Source: Symbiodinium natans
Taxonomy: Eukaryota; Sar; Dinophyceae; Suessiales; Symbiodiniaceae
Length of the DNA stretch: 64,000 nucleotides
Assembly: GCA_905221605.1 (NCBI GenBank)
Contig: CAJNDS010000269.1
Span: 10,001 to 74,000 of the forward strand
Reading direction: 5' to 3'
Shown: piece after piece, positions 23,472 to 34,091 of the stretch
Position numbering within the stretch: position 1 is the first letter of the stretch
Layout: every line of letters begins with the position of its first letter
The notes under the pieces: generated by a model
Database searches by the model: none
Told to the model about the DNA's origin: nothing
Seen by the model: only the letters and a program-made list of their open reading frames with translations
Program-made: the position numbers and the translations under genes

Positions 23472-23747
23472 CAGCTGTGTTTTCCATGATTCGCAACTGG
23501 TGCGCCGACAAGAAGCTCAGCACTAGTTTAAGGTTTAGGGTTTACGGGGTTTGCGGCTATAACACCTGCACCTGCATTCTGACGACGAAGCCATAGAACC
23601 AAAAGCTTTGACTCACCTCAAACAATGGTGCCGCAAACCCTAAACCCTAAACCCTAAACCCTCAGGGTGACTCGTAAGGCTTCCTTTCTGAAGTCATAAG
23701 GTGCCTCTCAGAGCCTGGTAAGTTGACCCCCATCTCACAATCTACTA

Positions 23748-23902
23748 GTTGCTTAAGAACCCCCAGAACAATAACATGTTCCTCCTTATAAGGGCCTTAT
23801 AGGGATTTTTATTCTTTATTGAGGGGGGTTCTTAAGCAAAGAGTAGGGGCCTTGTAGGGAATTTTATTCTTTATTTGGGGGGTTCTTAAGCAAATAGTAG
23901 CA
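23748..23902. mobile_element. Inverted-repeat element, family E, with an internal repeat
   Basis: TTGCTTAAGAACCCCC at the left. At the right, GGGGGGTTCTTAAGCAAA occurs twice, at about 23823-23842 and 23877-23894, each preceded by the block AGGGATTTTTATTCTTTATT or a close relative. Related copy at 39965-40066. Confidence 0.65.
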
Positions 23903-24251
23903 ACAGCGGTGTACGAAGATGATTGTCCATGGTCATCCACGGGTGTGAATTAACAATACCAGCGGGATATACCTTAAGAATGAACATATCGAGTAGGTTC
24001 ACGTGCTGCCTGGCAAAAATCAAACCTTTTTCGCCGCTCACGGATGGCCAAAGTTTGGTGCAGCGTGGCCGAAGATTTCCAAAACTCCGTTGGACAGGAC
24101 TTGTATCCACCAAGCGAAGCCCAGCATTGTGAACAAACATATGACACTTGCCACCGCCAGCGTCTTGCACTAGTAGCAAGTTGAGTGACGGTGATGCACT
24201 TTGGTCATTCAGACAATGCCAAGCAGACTATGGACGCGATGGTTCGCTCCT

Positions 24252-25088
24252 TCAAAGTATTCTGCAATTCAGTGATGGCTCTATAGCTTGCAACGTGGTA
24301 CCCTCACCAAAAACCCACCACTGCTCCCCTTCTTTCTGACCCTCCTGATCAGTCAGCTCAATGACGTGAGCATTCACCAGACTCAGCCTCTTTCGGAAAC
24401 GAGGAGCATGCAGCACCATTGTATGGTACTCACCCTTCTCCCCAGTTAAGTCAATGCCCAACTTCTTGAACAGAGGAATGCTGGCTTCTGTGAGCCGATG
24501 TCCAACCCAACTTGCATCCAGCGGTGTCTTGGCGCAGGCGATAACTATCTCCATATGGGGGATCATTTGCAGGAGAAGAGCTTCTCTGTCCTGCTGCCAC
24601 AAGGGCAGCGCCACCTTCAGTTCTGGCACAAGCTCCTCGCAAACCGAGGTCATGAAGTTGCTGGTCATAGTCCCGACATAGTCGATATCTCCCGTCACAA
24701 GATGAGAGACGTTGTGTTCAGCCTGCATCTGCTTCAGTGCCGTGGCGTATGCGAGTCTGTAGTCCCCTCCTGTCTGGCTGGCATCTACTGTATACATACT
24801 CAAAGGCATGCCCAATGCAGTGGCTTGAACGTGCTGGAACTGTAGCTTGTGGGCTCTGAAGTTTGGATTCGGTGGGTGAAACACAACCAGCGCCACAATA
24901 TCGAAATCCACTTGGTGCATTGCCCAAGTGCAGTCCTTGCCACCTGTGAATGAAACGGCAGCACGCGTTTTGCCACTCATTGAAACAGCTGTATGGCTCT
25001 CGTTGCTCGACATCTCTGCGCAGCGAAACACAGGGATGGAAAGAGCGTATCTGTGTGCACATACACGATATAGGAGTGCAGGTGACAA
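24252..25088 (-). CDS. DPH6: DPH6-like N-type ATP pyrophosphatase (diphthine-ammonia ligase family)
   Basis: An intronless 278-residue frame. Near residue 48 is SFTGGKDCTWAM, the PP-loop (S-x-G-G-K-D-S type) that binds ATP in this family. Farther on are TGDIDYVGTM, the ALPLWQQDRE block and GEKGEYHTMVLHAP, the C-terminal signature of the Diphthami_syn_2 / ATP_bind_4 domain. In eukaryotes the founding member amidates diphthine on elongation factor 2 in the last step of diphthamide synthesis; cytosolic. Length fits the single-domain form (no extra C-terminal RidA-like domains). The Met at residue 26 is an alternative start. The last Ser of the PP-loop is Cys. Family is sure; one-to-one orthology with DPH6 is likely but not proven, since related paralogues carry the same domain. 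Confidence 0.8.
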   Translation of the reverse strand: MSPALLYRVCAHRYALSIPVFRCAEMSSNESHTAVSMSGKTRAAVSFTGGKDCTWAMHQVDFDIVALVVFHPPNPNFRAHKLQFQHVQATALGMPLSMYTVDASQTGGDYRLAYATALKQMQAEHNVSHLVTGDIDYVGTMTSNFMTSVCEELVPELKVALPLWQQDREALLLQMIPHMEIVIACAKTPLDASWVGHRLTEASIPLFKKLGIDLTGEKGEYHTMVLHAPRFRKRLSLVNAHVIELTDQEGQKEGEQWWVFGEGTTLQAIEPSLNCRIL

Positions 25089-25343
25089 TCAGCCTTAACA
25101 ATTTCGATCTATCCCATACGTAGACATATGTGTGCATGAAGAAAGGAACCTGACGTTTCTAAAGCCTTACGTCCCAAACCCCCAAACCCCCGAATAAGCC
25201 CCACCCTAAAGCCTAAACGGTTGAGCCAAATGCCACCGCCGAAGTATCTCTCCACCTGCATATCCAAGAGCAACCCAACTGACACAGACATGGAGAGTCT
25301 CCAACGGCAAGGGTCCCCCCTCACATGCGACATTCGGAGATGG

Positions 25344-25445
25344 GGGTTTACGAATTCAGGGGTACCTTATTGGGGTCCCGATTATAAGGGAATCCTACCA
25401 TTTGGGGGTTGATTTTAGGGGTCCCTTATGTTCATAAACCCCCAA
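25344..25445. mobile_element. Family B inverted-repeat element
   Basis: GGGGGTTTACGAATTCAGGG at the left and TTATGTTCATAAACCCCC at the right, with GGAATCCTACCATTTGGGGG inside. Confidence 0.65.
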
Positions 25446-25499
25446 ATGTGACCAAGAAGGGAAACGCAAATGGAACTGTTTGAATATCCCCAGGGCCTA

Positions 25500-25576
25500 C
25501 CCGGCGCACGAGAAGATCATTTCCAGCACCAGCAGGAGATCCTCCGCGGCCTGCATATGCAGAAAACGCGCCTTCC
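25500..25576 (-). CDS. Exon-like island
   Basis: Minus strand reads ARFLHMQAAEDLLLVLEMIF, a helical segment, then a possible GGT... splice donor. It lies between a family B element and a CCCTAAA tract. Family unknown. Confidence 0.4.
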
Positions 25577-25850
25577 TCAACCCTAAAACCCTAAACTGCA
25601 AAACCCTAAACCCTAAAACCCCAAACCCAAAAACCCTTTTGCATTCAGGTCTCTTGCCCAAAAACCCTAAACTGCAAAACCCTAAACCCTAAAACCCCAA
25701 ACCCTAAAATCCTAAATCCTAACCCTAAACCCTCGCTTCTACACAATGCTGTGGGAGTCGTGGGCATGTCTGAATCTAAGCATTTACGGTTTAGGGTTTA
25801 GGGTTTAGGGTTTAGGGCAATTGAGTAAGAACTGAAGGCGGCCGCGGAAA

Positions 25851-26210
25851 TTATTTTGGTACCGGTGGAGAAGCTTTGACTGTTCCTGTCGCACTCCCTT
25901 GTCCATCATGAGCCTCACTGCTCATGAGGCAGGGGTGGGGAAGCGGTTTCTGGCCTCCTGGATTAATCATGGCCTCCTTCCCGGCACAAGAGCCTCTCGC
26001 AGTTCTGCCGCCTTCAGGGCCCCTGATATGGGGGATCGCCTGGGGCACGGTATCGGTCGATCGGGCTCCGAAGAGCATCGGAGCCATAGTAGCGGCCATT
26101 TCCTTCAAGCTCGCCCGTGAGACCTGGGCTGCAAACAGGGCAGGAACTCTGCTTCTCCATGCTCTATCCATGTGCCGTCGATCCGAGGCTGACTACTTCA
26201 AAATGCCGAG
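25851..26210 (-). CDS. Hypothetical open frame
   Basis: A 106-residue frame (25851-26171) just downstream of the SDR exon. It does not resemble the expected reductase C-terminus, so it is either unrelated or an intron. No domain seen. Confidence 0.2.
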
Positions 26211-26289
26211 GGTTTAGGGTTTAGGGTTTAGGGTTTAGGGTTTAGGGTTTAGGGTTTAGGGTTTAGGTTTTAGGGCTTAAAGCCCGTAA

Positions 26290-27960
26290 AGCAGGCGAGC
26301 GACAGTAGATTGCTGCCTTCGTGCCTTCTTCAGGCGGCTTGGTGGCCCCCATCCCCCGTGTGATGTCCGTCAGGATATACCCCGGCGTCATGGCGTTGAT
26401 CTTGAGGTCGGGATGAAGGCGAGCCATGAGCATCGTGTAGGAGATGAGGCAAGCCTTAGACAAGCCATAGGGCTGCCTCCCCCGTGGGTTCTCGCACGCC
26501 TCCCGCATGAAGCTGTCCAGCGCCTCCCAGGTCACGCCTGGGTCTGTGAGCAGCTGCCTCTCCTCGCCGCTGCTGCGCGAGACGTAGTTGGGCCCAGACG
26601 CCGACGCCGTGTTCGCGATCCGCCCATCTTTCTGAAGCATCGGAAGAAAGGCGTCGCAGACTCTCTTTGCGCCATAGGTGTTCACGTCCAAGGTCCTTTG
26701 CATGGAATGGTCGAAGCCGACCCCGGCGTTATTGACAATGCCATACAAGCTCGACTCCGCCCCGTATCTCTGCTTGATCTCCTCGGCCGCAGCACGGACG
26801 GAGGCATCATCGGAGACGTCCAGCGGCAACATCTCGACCCGGTCCGCGCCTCAGCACCCGCAAAACGGCGCTGGGGGGGTAAATTGGGCCGCAGCCAGGG
26901 GCTGCTGGGCTCTGCTCAAGAAAGACTACATCCGTGACTCGTGAACAAGATTGAAAGCTCGCGTCCTTTTAACCCTAAACCCTAAACCCTACACCCTAAA
27001 CCCTAAACTAGGGTTTGGGGTTTAGGGTTTAGGGTTTGGGGTTTGGGGTTTAGGGTTTAGGGTTTAGGGTTTAGGACCACGTTAGGGACCCATAGAACTA
27101 CTCTCAGAGAAGTCAGCCCCAAGCTCTCACGGCTGCTTACAAAAGCACCTTCTTTCGGGCCCAAAATGCCCACAAAAAAAAGACTCATGCGGGCCCGAAA
27201 CCCGTGGGCTGCCCTTAGAACAAGAACCTTGGGATGTTCCCCCTTATGCTAGCAGTCCGTCATAGGGATTGGAGTAGGGGGGGGGTGCTATCATCCCTTT
27301 TTAGGACTGTTAGTATAAGGGGGAACATCCCCAACAAGAACCGCACCAAAAAGGAGCGACGCAGGGTAGCACTCATGTAACGCGTTTACACCATGGTCGT
27401 GGCAAGGATCATTCTGGGCTCTTGTCCAAGATCGCGCGAATCGCTTCCTCTCGGGGCCCAAAAAGAAGCTACAGAAACACAAGGGTTCCAGCAACGTGGC
27501 TTTCCAGAATCCGCCTTGCAAAATTAGGGGCCCTTATACCCCTGCAGTAGGACACTTCCGTTTTACGTGGTTCTTTTGTACCCTAAACCCTAAACCCTAA
27601 ACGCTTTTTCCTAAGCCCTAAGCCCTAAGCCCTAAGCCCTAAGCCCTAAGCCCTAAGCCCTAAGCCCTAAGCCCTAAACCCTAAACCCTAAACCCTCATC
27701 CTCCCCGCGGCCCGCGTCACGCGACCCGAGCAGGACGTGGAAGCCCTGGTCGGCCGCCAGCTGCCGGCACAAGGCCTGGCCGATGCCCTTGTTGCCACCG
27801 GTGACCTAGACTCCCCTTAGAGCCTTTAAAAAAAATAAATAATAAATAGTAATAATACTTTTAATATCCTCTTAGGTTTTTATATAAACAAAGTTTTTTT
27901 GAAAAAATGCTAATTCCCAAAGGGGGAGATGGTGACAAGCACCCGCCGCAGCCCAGCCAT
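26290..27960 (-). CDS. Carbonyl reductase-like short-chain dehydrogenase (3' end not found)
   Basis: Exon 1 27960-27937 (Met-Ala-Gly-Leu-Arg-Arg-Val-Leu), exon 2 27805 to about 27695 and a later exon 26849 to about 26290. Exon 2 gives VTGGNKGIGQAL, the NAD(P)-binding T-G-x-x-x-G-x-G motif. The large exon gives LPLDVSDDAS, VNNAGVGF, the catalytic Ser in TASASG and YGLSK (Y-x-x-x-K). Spacing and the long insert before YGLSK match the monomeric CBR1 type, an NADPH-dependent cytosolic reductase of carbonyl compounds. About 8-11 residues between exon 2 and the large exon are missing, implying one small unsolved exon in the telomeric and family C rich interval 26945-27695. The C-terminal segment after IYC is also not found, so the gene may be truncated. 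Confidence 0.7.
27232..27335. mobile_element. Inverted-repeat element, family C
   Basis: CTTGGGATGTTCCCCCTTAT at the left and GTTAGTATAAGGGGGAACAT at the right, inside the long intronic interval of the carbonyl reductase-like gene. Confidence 0.7.
27800..27936 (-). mobile_element. Introner-like element with a 6-bp target duplication (GT-AG)
   Basis: GGTGAC occurs at 27800-27805 and 27931-27936. On the minus strand the intron runs from GTCACCATCTCCCCCTTTGG to GGGGAGTCTAG (27936-27806, 131 bp). Splicing restores one GTCACC and joins Val-Leu to Val-Thr-Gly-Gly of the reductase. The ends CTCCCCCTT and AAGGGGAG form the inverted repeats. Confidence 0.75.
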
Positions 27961-28251
27961 AGCAAGAGGCCAGGGAGAGAGCAAAGGGCATCCAAGCACC
28001 AGCAAAAGGCCCAAGGAGGCTGCAAGGGAACGGCCTCTCCCTGGCGCTGCTCGCGACATGATGCCTTGGGAAAGACCTCTCTGTACTGGAGCCAGATCAG
28101 CCGCCGGCCAGCGACGATGCTCGACTTTATCTCGATGCACCAAAAGCCCAAGGTGGTTACAGGGGCATGTAGGGGCCTCTTGCGCAACTATTGTTGTATG
28201 TCTATATGTTTGTATGTGCTTTTTTTGGTACACATAATTTATGTCTACTAT

Positions 28252-28500
28252 CAACGGGGGAAGGGGGGGATGGGGGGGGGGGGGGGAGGGGGGAAGGGGG
28301 GAGGGGGGGGGAGACCGAGGGAGGGGGAGGGGGGGGGGGGGGGCAGCGGGGGGAGGGGGGGACGGAGGGGGGGGAGGGGGGAAGGGGGGGGGGGGGGGGA
28401 GAGCGGGGGAGGGGGGAGGGGGGGGAGGGGGGGGAGGGGGGGGGGGAGGGGGGGGAGGGGGGGGAGGGGGGGGGGGGGGGGGGGGGGGGAGGGGGGGTAA
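28252..28500. repeat. G-rich low-complexity tract
   Basis: About 250 bp almost entirely G with single A, rare C or T. The open frames over it (Gly/Arg) are composition artefacts. Confidence 0.95.
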
Positions 28501-29310
28501 GGGGAGTTTTTGGGTTTCAGGTTGGGGGTTTAGGGTTTCGACTCACACGCTCGCACAAGGCAGCGGCAAGGCTTCGGTTGCTTTATTTAGGGTTAGGGTT
28601 TAGGATTTAGAGTTTAGGATGCGGGGATACATCGCCGCTCTCAAAAGGCCGCGTGAGCTGGCGGATTCCAAGGGTTGCAATTTGTCTTCCTATGGGCTGA
28701 AGGTTTGGGTGTTCGGGTCTTTCTACGAATGCAAAGTCACGCAACCCAGCACCGAAGCACTAGGCTGTGTTCAAGGACTCGCTGGCCCTCTGTGGCACCA
28801 CGACTACAGTTTTGAGCCTCGAGAAGCAGGTGCTGCACAAAGTCGTGCAGCGCGCGTTTCCGGCACGTGAAGGTCACCTGAGCCAGGGCTAGCATTGCAA
28901 TAACCATGGTTCTTGCTCTTCAGGGGCCCTTTCCGGCAATCTCTTACCACCCCTTCAAGCCTCGGCTTGACCCAACTTCTGTCGGGCAACCGGCTGCAAG
29001 GCAGGGAGCGTCAGGGTTCAGAGGTTGTTTTGGCGCGCCCGCGTGGCTGCACGCACCACTCTGTGCGAAAATCAGGGTTTGTAGGGCTTAGGGCTTTGGA
29101 TCCCATGCTAAGGCCTTCAATTCTTGCAGCAGGGTGTCCGCAGGGTGTCAGTCGCAACGGCCGGCACCAAGGATCGCCGTCTCTGCCTTGGCCCACACAC
29201 CCGCGTGCGAACATCACAAGCAAGCAGCAGAAGTCAGGGAAAGAGATGCAAAGTCCAGGCAGCAAGCCCCAGGGGCAACATGACAGCGTGACCCGTGAGC
29301 CCCGGCTGTT
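28501..29310. other. No gene solved
   Basis: Telomeric remnants at 28520-28540 and 28585-28620, and open frames on both strands at 28910-29300 with no recognisable product. Confidence 0.35.
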
Positions 29311-29426
29311 TTCTCGGCTTTCAGCATCCGGCGCCAGGTGCTTTTGTACGACGCAGAGAAAATCAGCTGTGCCACCCATTCGGCCGCAACAGCCGAGCTG
29401 CGATCTGGAACCAGGATGGCCCGTAA
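29311..29426 (-). CDS. Exon-like island beside a family I introner
   Basis: Minus strand reads DRSSAVAAEWVAQLIFSASY followed by a basic helix. It begins directly after the 3' end of the family I element at 29427-29514. Family unknown. Confidence 0.4.
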
Positions 29427-29514
29427 GAAACCCTCTGAAAAAGATTCCTGAATATGATCTACCTCTTCCAAACCCAAGAAGGGAAAACATGACGTGTCCC
29501 AAGGGCCAAGGGCC
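29427..29514 (-). mobile_element. Introner-like element, family I
   Basis: Minus strand GTAGGCCCTTGGCCCTTGGG at the start and ACGGGCCATCC at the end; the middle TTTTCCCTTCTTGGGTTT matches the 56827-56928 copy. Confidence 0.7.
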
Positions 29515-29618
29515 TACCTAGTCAACACTGCTACTGCCCAGCGGCAAAGTGCCATTTGGCCGAGGTGGCTGGGCGAACTAATCATGCCAGACATGCCGTG
29601 GCGGCGTCGAAGGCAAGT

Positions 29619-30107
29619 TCACTGCACGATGCAGAGCGCACACGATCCACAGTAGAAGCCGTTGTTGCCCATCAGCAGCAATGCTTCGTCACAAGCCTCT
29701 TGCAACTCTCGATCTTTGTTCTGCTTGGCTACACGGCCAAAGAACTGCAGCGATCTTCGAAGCTTTGGCTCATCGGCTTCCCCCATGAGATCAAGAGCTG
29801 CCGTACCCATGCGGAGTTGCTGAAGGACCGCCTGCACCATCTCCATGTAGTTCTTGCGCAAGCATACCCCATCTTCATCAAAGCTCAGATATGCAGCTGC
29901 TTCCTCGTCCGTCCGGATCGCGTAAAACTTGTTGGTCGGGCTTCCGCACTCGGCTCCGTTCTGAACAAACGGCGGTGTGGGGAAGATGTACCACATCCAG
30001 TGGCTCTTCTTCTGCCCGTCGCGCAGCTCCTGTAAGGCGGTGTCAAAGTACTTCCTCTGCTGATCTGCAAACCGTCGCAAGTTGAATGGATCGTCGCTTT
30101 CCAGCAT
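29619..30107 (-). CDS. DUF1810 family protein
   Basis: A 162-residue single-exon frame. It starts MLESDDPFNLRRFADQQ and continues with LRDGQKKSHWMWYIFPT, FYAIRTDEEAAAYL and LRRSLQFFGRVA. These are the conserved blocks of DUF1810 (bacterial and protist proteins of about 140-150 residues, function unknown). The length is complete and the Met start is the natural one. The C-terminus ends in a short Cys-rich tail (YCGSCALCIVQ). No introns, unlike most neighbours, so this may be a recent retrocopy or a transferred gene. Confidence 0.8.
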   Translation of the reverse strand: MLESDDPFNLRRFADQQRKYFDTALQELRDGQKKSHWMWYIFPTPPFVQNGAECGSPTNKFYAIRTDEEAAAYLSFDEDGVCLRKNYMEMVQAVLQQLRMGTAALDLMGEADEPKLRRSLQFFGRVAKQNKDRELQEACDEALLLMGNNGFYCGSCALCIVQ

Positions 30108-30657
30108 CCCTGCAGCTCGATTCGGTATGGCTCTGGTACAACTTTCAACTGGAGTTTGGTTCTGCTCTTATTCAACGACTTCGATGTCGAACTTACTTGC
30201 ATGGAGGGAGTTGCATGACCCATCGACATACAAAGCCTCCACCTCACTTTACATGATGCAGGTCATCTTCTATGAGGCGTAACATCCATGTCCTAGGCAC
30301 TTCCCGTATACATCAAGCAACAACGTCCATGCGGAGCCTATGTTTTTGAGCCATACCCTTTTGCGCTGCGAGGCGCCCTGGGGACACAGCCGCCGCGCAC
30401 GCGCGCGCGCACACACACGCACACACACATATCGCAAACCCTAAGCCCTAAACCCTAAACCCTCAACCCTAAACCCTAAACCCTAAACGCTAAACCCTAA
30501 ACCCATTCAAGCTTTGAGGATCCAAGCCCGGTCTGAGGCCCACGCCGAGTCATCCGCGAGCCCGACGGACATGACGGACTCCCCCCATGCCTCTCTTGCA
30601 GATGCACTTTAGGGTTTAGGGTTTAGGGTTTAGGGTTCTTGGCTTCGGGGTTTTTGG
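30108..30657. other. Spacer with telomeric remnants and CG/CA repeat
   Basis: GCGCGCGCACACACAC microsatellite at 30395-30432, CCCTAAA tract 30436-30505, a short minus-strand exon-like stretch 30515-30605 (MSVGLADDSAWASDRAW) and a TTTAGGG tract at 30608-30640. Confidence 0.4.
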
Positions 30658-31789
30658 TTGACGTGTAGGGTTCAGACTGTAGACCTGCCACTAGAACTTG
30701 CTAGCCGAGATGCTGGATTGCCGGGTGAGGCAGGCATCTGCTCATGTTCGCGACATGAAACCTCCACGTACTCGTGCCATCACGCACAGGAAGCATTAAG
30801 AGGGAACCCAATATGCAAAGACACTGAGAGTGGTCATAGCCTCGCCTCGTCAAGGTCGCAGTTTAACCCTCATCCTTCATGAAGATGCGGCTTGATGATA
30901 CGAGGCCTTAAACACCAAGATTGGGAAACTAGTCTCACTTGTCCCCTAAACCCTAAACCCTAAACCCTAAACCCTAAACCCTAAATGCGCAGCACGAAAC
31001 TGTCCAAACTGCTACCCAGAAGCATCCTCATCAGGCCATGCCGCCGAAATGACAAGCGCCACCATGGCTGCAGGCGGCGCATCGAATAGCTGCCCGCATG
31101 CAGACCCTCAACCCTAAACTCTTAACCGTTTAGTTGCTTACACTTATTCTTGTCATTCTTGTTATGCTTTGTGTTATTTTGAGCGTATTGGTAGCTTGCT
31201 GATGATGACGATGATGATGATGATGGTGATGATTTTATTTGCCGCCCGCCCAGCGGACCAGCCACTCTGCAGGGAAACAAATGTCGGGACTCGAGAAGGA
31301 CTTTTTAAGTCTCTGGGCACCACGAGCAAGCCTTGTAAGGGAAAGCCCTGAACCCTAAACCCTAAACCCTTTTTTTGCGCAACGGACTTTAGAGGCTACC
31401 GGCAAACCCTAATCCCTAAACCCCAAACCCTACTGGCCCTAGTGGCCCTACTGGACGATCGGCTGCAGCACAGAAGCTAATCGTGAAGGTCGAAGCCAGG
31501 ACAAGGCACAGGAAGCACCAAGGGTTTAGGGTTTAGGGTCTAGGGAAGCACCAGGGGTTTAGGGTTTAGGGTTTAGGGTTTAGGGTTTAGGGTTTAGGGT
31601 CTCGGGAAAAGCAGAGAAGAGATGTTGCCGAGTGATGCTTGCTCTGCCTGCCTGATCTTGCTGATTCCCAAAGTCAGAGACTCCAATGCCCCCTCATTGA
31701 GGAATGCCCTAAAGTTCCTGTCGCAGGGATGCCGATCTAAGGAAGATTTCCTTAACTGTTTTTGCAACCAGGTCTTCCAGAACCTACAA

Positions 31790-32186
31790 CCCTAAAACCC
31801 AAACGCTGCAAAAAAAAACTAAGCCCTAAGCCCTAAGCCCTAAACCCTAAAACCCCTAAACCCTAAACCCTAAAACCCTAAAACCCTAAAACCCCTAAAC
31901 CCTAAACCCTAAACCCTAAAACCCTAAACCCTAAACCCTAAACCCTAAAACCCTAAACCCTAAAACCCTTAACCCTAAAACCCTAAACCCTAAACCTTAA
32001 AACCCTAAAACCCCAAAACCCTAAACCCTAAACCCTAAAACCCTAAAACCTAAAACCCTAAAACCCTAAACCCTTAAAACCCTTTTTGCCCCTAAACCCC
32101 TAAACCCCTAAACCCCTAAACCCCTAAACCCCTAAACCCCTAAACCCCTAAACCCCTAAACCCCTAAACCCCTAAACCCCTAAACC
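31790..32186. repeat. Long mixed telomeric-type array
   Basis: CCCTAAA, CCCTAAAA and, at 32088-32186, a homogeneous run of about 13 CCCCTAAA units. It immediately precedes the inverted-repeat minisatellite. Confidence 0.95.
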
Positions 32187-32917
32187 TTGGGGGTGGGCTC
32201 TACCATCATTTACTATGGGATTTGCGCTACCCACCGTGGGCCCTCCGTTACAGCTCCGTTACAGCACCTGCTACAGTTCCGTTACAGCTCCGTTGCATCT
32301 CCGCTACAGCTTCCACTAGAGCTCCATTACAGCTCCGTTGCACCTCCGTTACACCTCCATTACACCTCCATTACAGCTTCCGTTACAACTCCATTGCAGC
32401 TCCGTTACAGCTCCGATGCACCTCCGTTACAGCTCCGCTACAGCTCCGATGCACCTCCGTTACAGCTCCTTTACAGCTTCCGTTACAGCTCCGGTACAGC
32501 TCCGTCACAGCTTCCGTTACAGCTTCCGTTACAGCTCCGTTACAGCTGCAGTACAGCTCCGATGCACCTCCGCTACAGCTCCGTTACAGCTTCCGTTACA
32601 GCTCAGTTATGCAGCTCCGTTACAACTCCTTTGCACCTCCATTACAGCTCTGCTACAGCTCCCGTTACAGCTCAGTTGTACAGCTCCGTTACAGGTCCGT
32701 TATCACGCTGCTGCTTCTGCTACGGCTCCGTTACAGCATCGCTACAGCCGGTATAGCGCTCCGTTGCAGCCTTCCGATATGGCTCCGTTACAGCTCCGCG
32801 ACTAATCCGTTACAGCTCCGCTCCTTTCCGTTACAGTTTCCGTTACAAGCCCCGTTACCGGCGAGCATTTCTGTTATAGTAGAGGCCTGCAAATGATGGT
32901 AGAGCCCCGCCCCAACC
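32187..32917. mobile_element. Minisatellite bounded by about 26-bp inverted repeats
   Basis: The left end 32187-32212 contains GGGCTCTACCATCATTT; the right end 32891-32917 contains AAATGATGGTAGAGCCC, its exact complement, with more pairing outward. Between them lie about 650 bp of degenerate tandem TCCGTTACAGC (11-12 bp) units. CCCCTAAA repeats flank both sides. The long open frames here (Ser/Leu/Thr-rich) are repeat artefacts. Confidence 0.85.
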
Positions 32918-33507
32918 TAAACCCCTAAACCCCTAAACCCTAAACCCTAAACCCTAAACCCTATTCCTCAACTCAGGGCTATGGGAGTGCTGTGCGCCCG
33001 ACTCTGGATCCAGCCGGGCCCAGGCTTGCGGGGCGCCTGAGGACCGGTGGGTTTAGGGTTTAGGGTTTAGGATTTAGGGCTTAGGGTTTAGGGTTTAGGG
33101 TTTAGGGTTTAGGTTTTTTTTTTCAAGGTTCCTTAGGGTTTAGGTTCACAGGGGGTTTGGGGCGCTCCTTCCCTGTTAGTTAACTAGCCACAGCACAGCG
33201 GGGTTCAATGGTTCAGGGTTTAGACTTTCGGAGAGGGTGGAGGGTAGGGGTTAGGGTGTAAGGGTTTTGTGTTTAGGGCTGGTCCTTGGGTCTGTCCCTT
33301 TAGATCTGAGCAAGGTAGCGAACCATGCTGACTGCAAAAAATCTTCTGATTGTTGCAAAACGATGCCTTTGAAATGGATGCTAAGTGTAACATGATATTG
33401 TGCAATATGAACGGCATGACGGGATGCGAGCTTGTTGCTGGTACCCGAAGAGCCCGACAAGAAATTCAGCAATGGGCCTTCGATTGCAGACGGGGTCCTA
33501 AGTAGCA

Positions 33508-33508
<1 letters not shown>

Positions 33509-33584
<76 letters not shown>

Positions 33585-33662
33585 GGTCGTCGTCGTGGTC
33601 GTCGTGGTCGTCGTCGTCGTCGTCGTCGTCGCTGTCGCTGTTGTTGCTGTTGCTGTTGCAGT
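33509..33662. repeat. (GTC)n / (GTT GCT)n trinucleotide repeat
   Basis: About 40 GTC units then a GCTGTTGTTGCT-type extension. The poly-Arg frame over it is not supported as a gene. Confidence 0.95.
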
Positions 33663-34091
33663 AGCTTAATTGTAGCTTAGTAGTAGCTTGGTAGCAGCTT
33701 TCTAGTGGCAGTACGAGTAGGAGTCATGGTAGTCTGTAGTGGTCGTCTCACGATGTGGCAACTCCCTGCGAGCCCTACTGCAGCGCTCTTTGAAACTTCC
33801 AGCACCTCCGGAGTTCATCTCCGGGCCTTTGCCTGGACTACCTCCTACACGAGGGTAGTCCGGCCGCCTCTACGTCATAATTGCGCGTTCACCACAAGAC
33901 GAAGATCAAAGCGATGCTACAAGCTAGTTCGAAGGACTGTAATGTACAAGGCATGCACAGAAACGGTCACGAGGCTTGGCAGTCTTATGCTGCAAGTTAT
34001 GACATGTACAGAGTCGCCCTTCATGTGACAGCTGCGGAAGATTCGGGCTAGTGCAGGCCAAACCTGCTTTACAACCACTCTCAACTGCGGG

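Noticed and set aside
26413..26937. Plus-strand 174-codon open frame
   Set aside because: Antisense to the reductase exon with the YGLSK and NNAG motifs.
27907..28610. Gly/Arg-rich open frames
   Set aside because: Caused by the poly-G tract, and the first part lies antisense to exon 1 of the reductase-like gene.
32187..32896. 189-224 codon open frames, Ser/Leu/Thr-rich
   Set aside because: Translation of an 11-12 bp minisatellite in three frames; not a protein gene.
33432..33680. Poly-Arg open frame
   Set aside because: GTC/GTT simple repeat; no flanking coding sequence.
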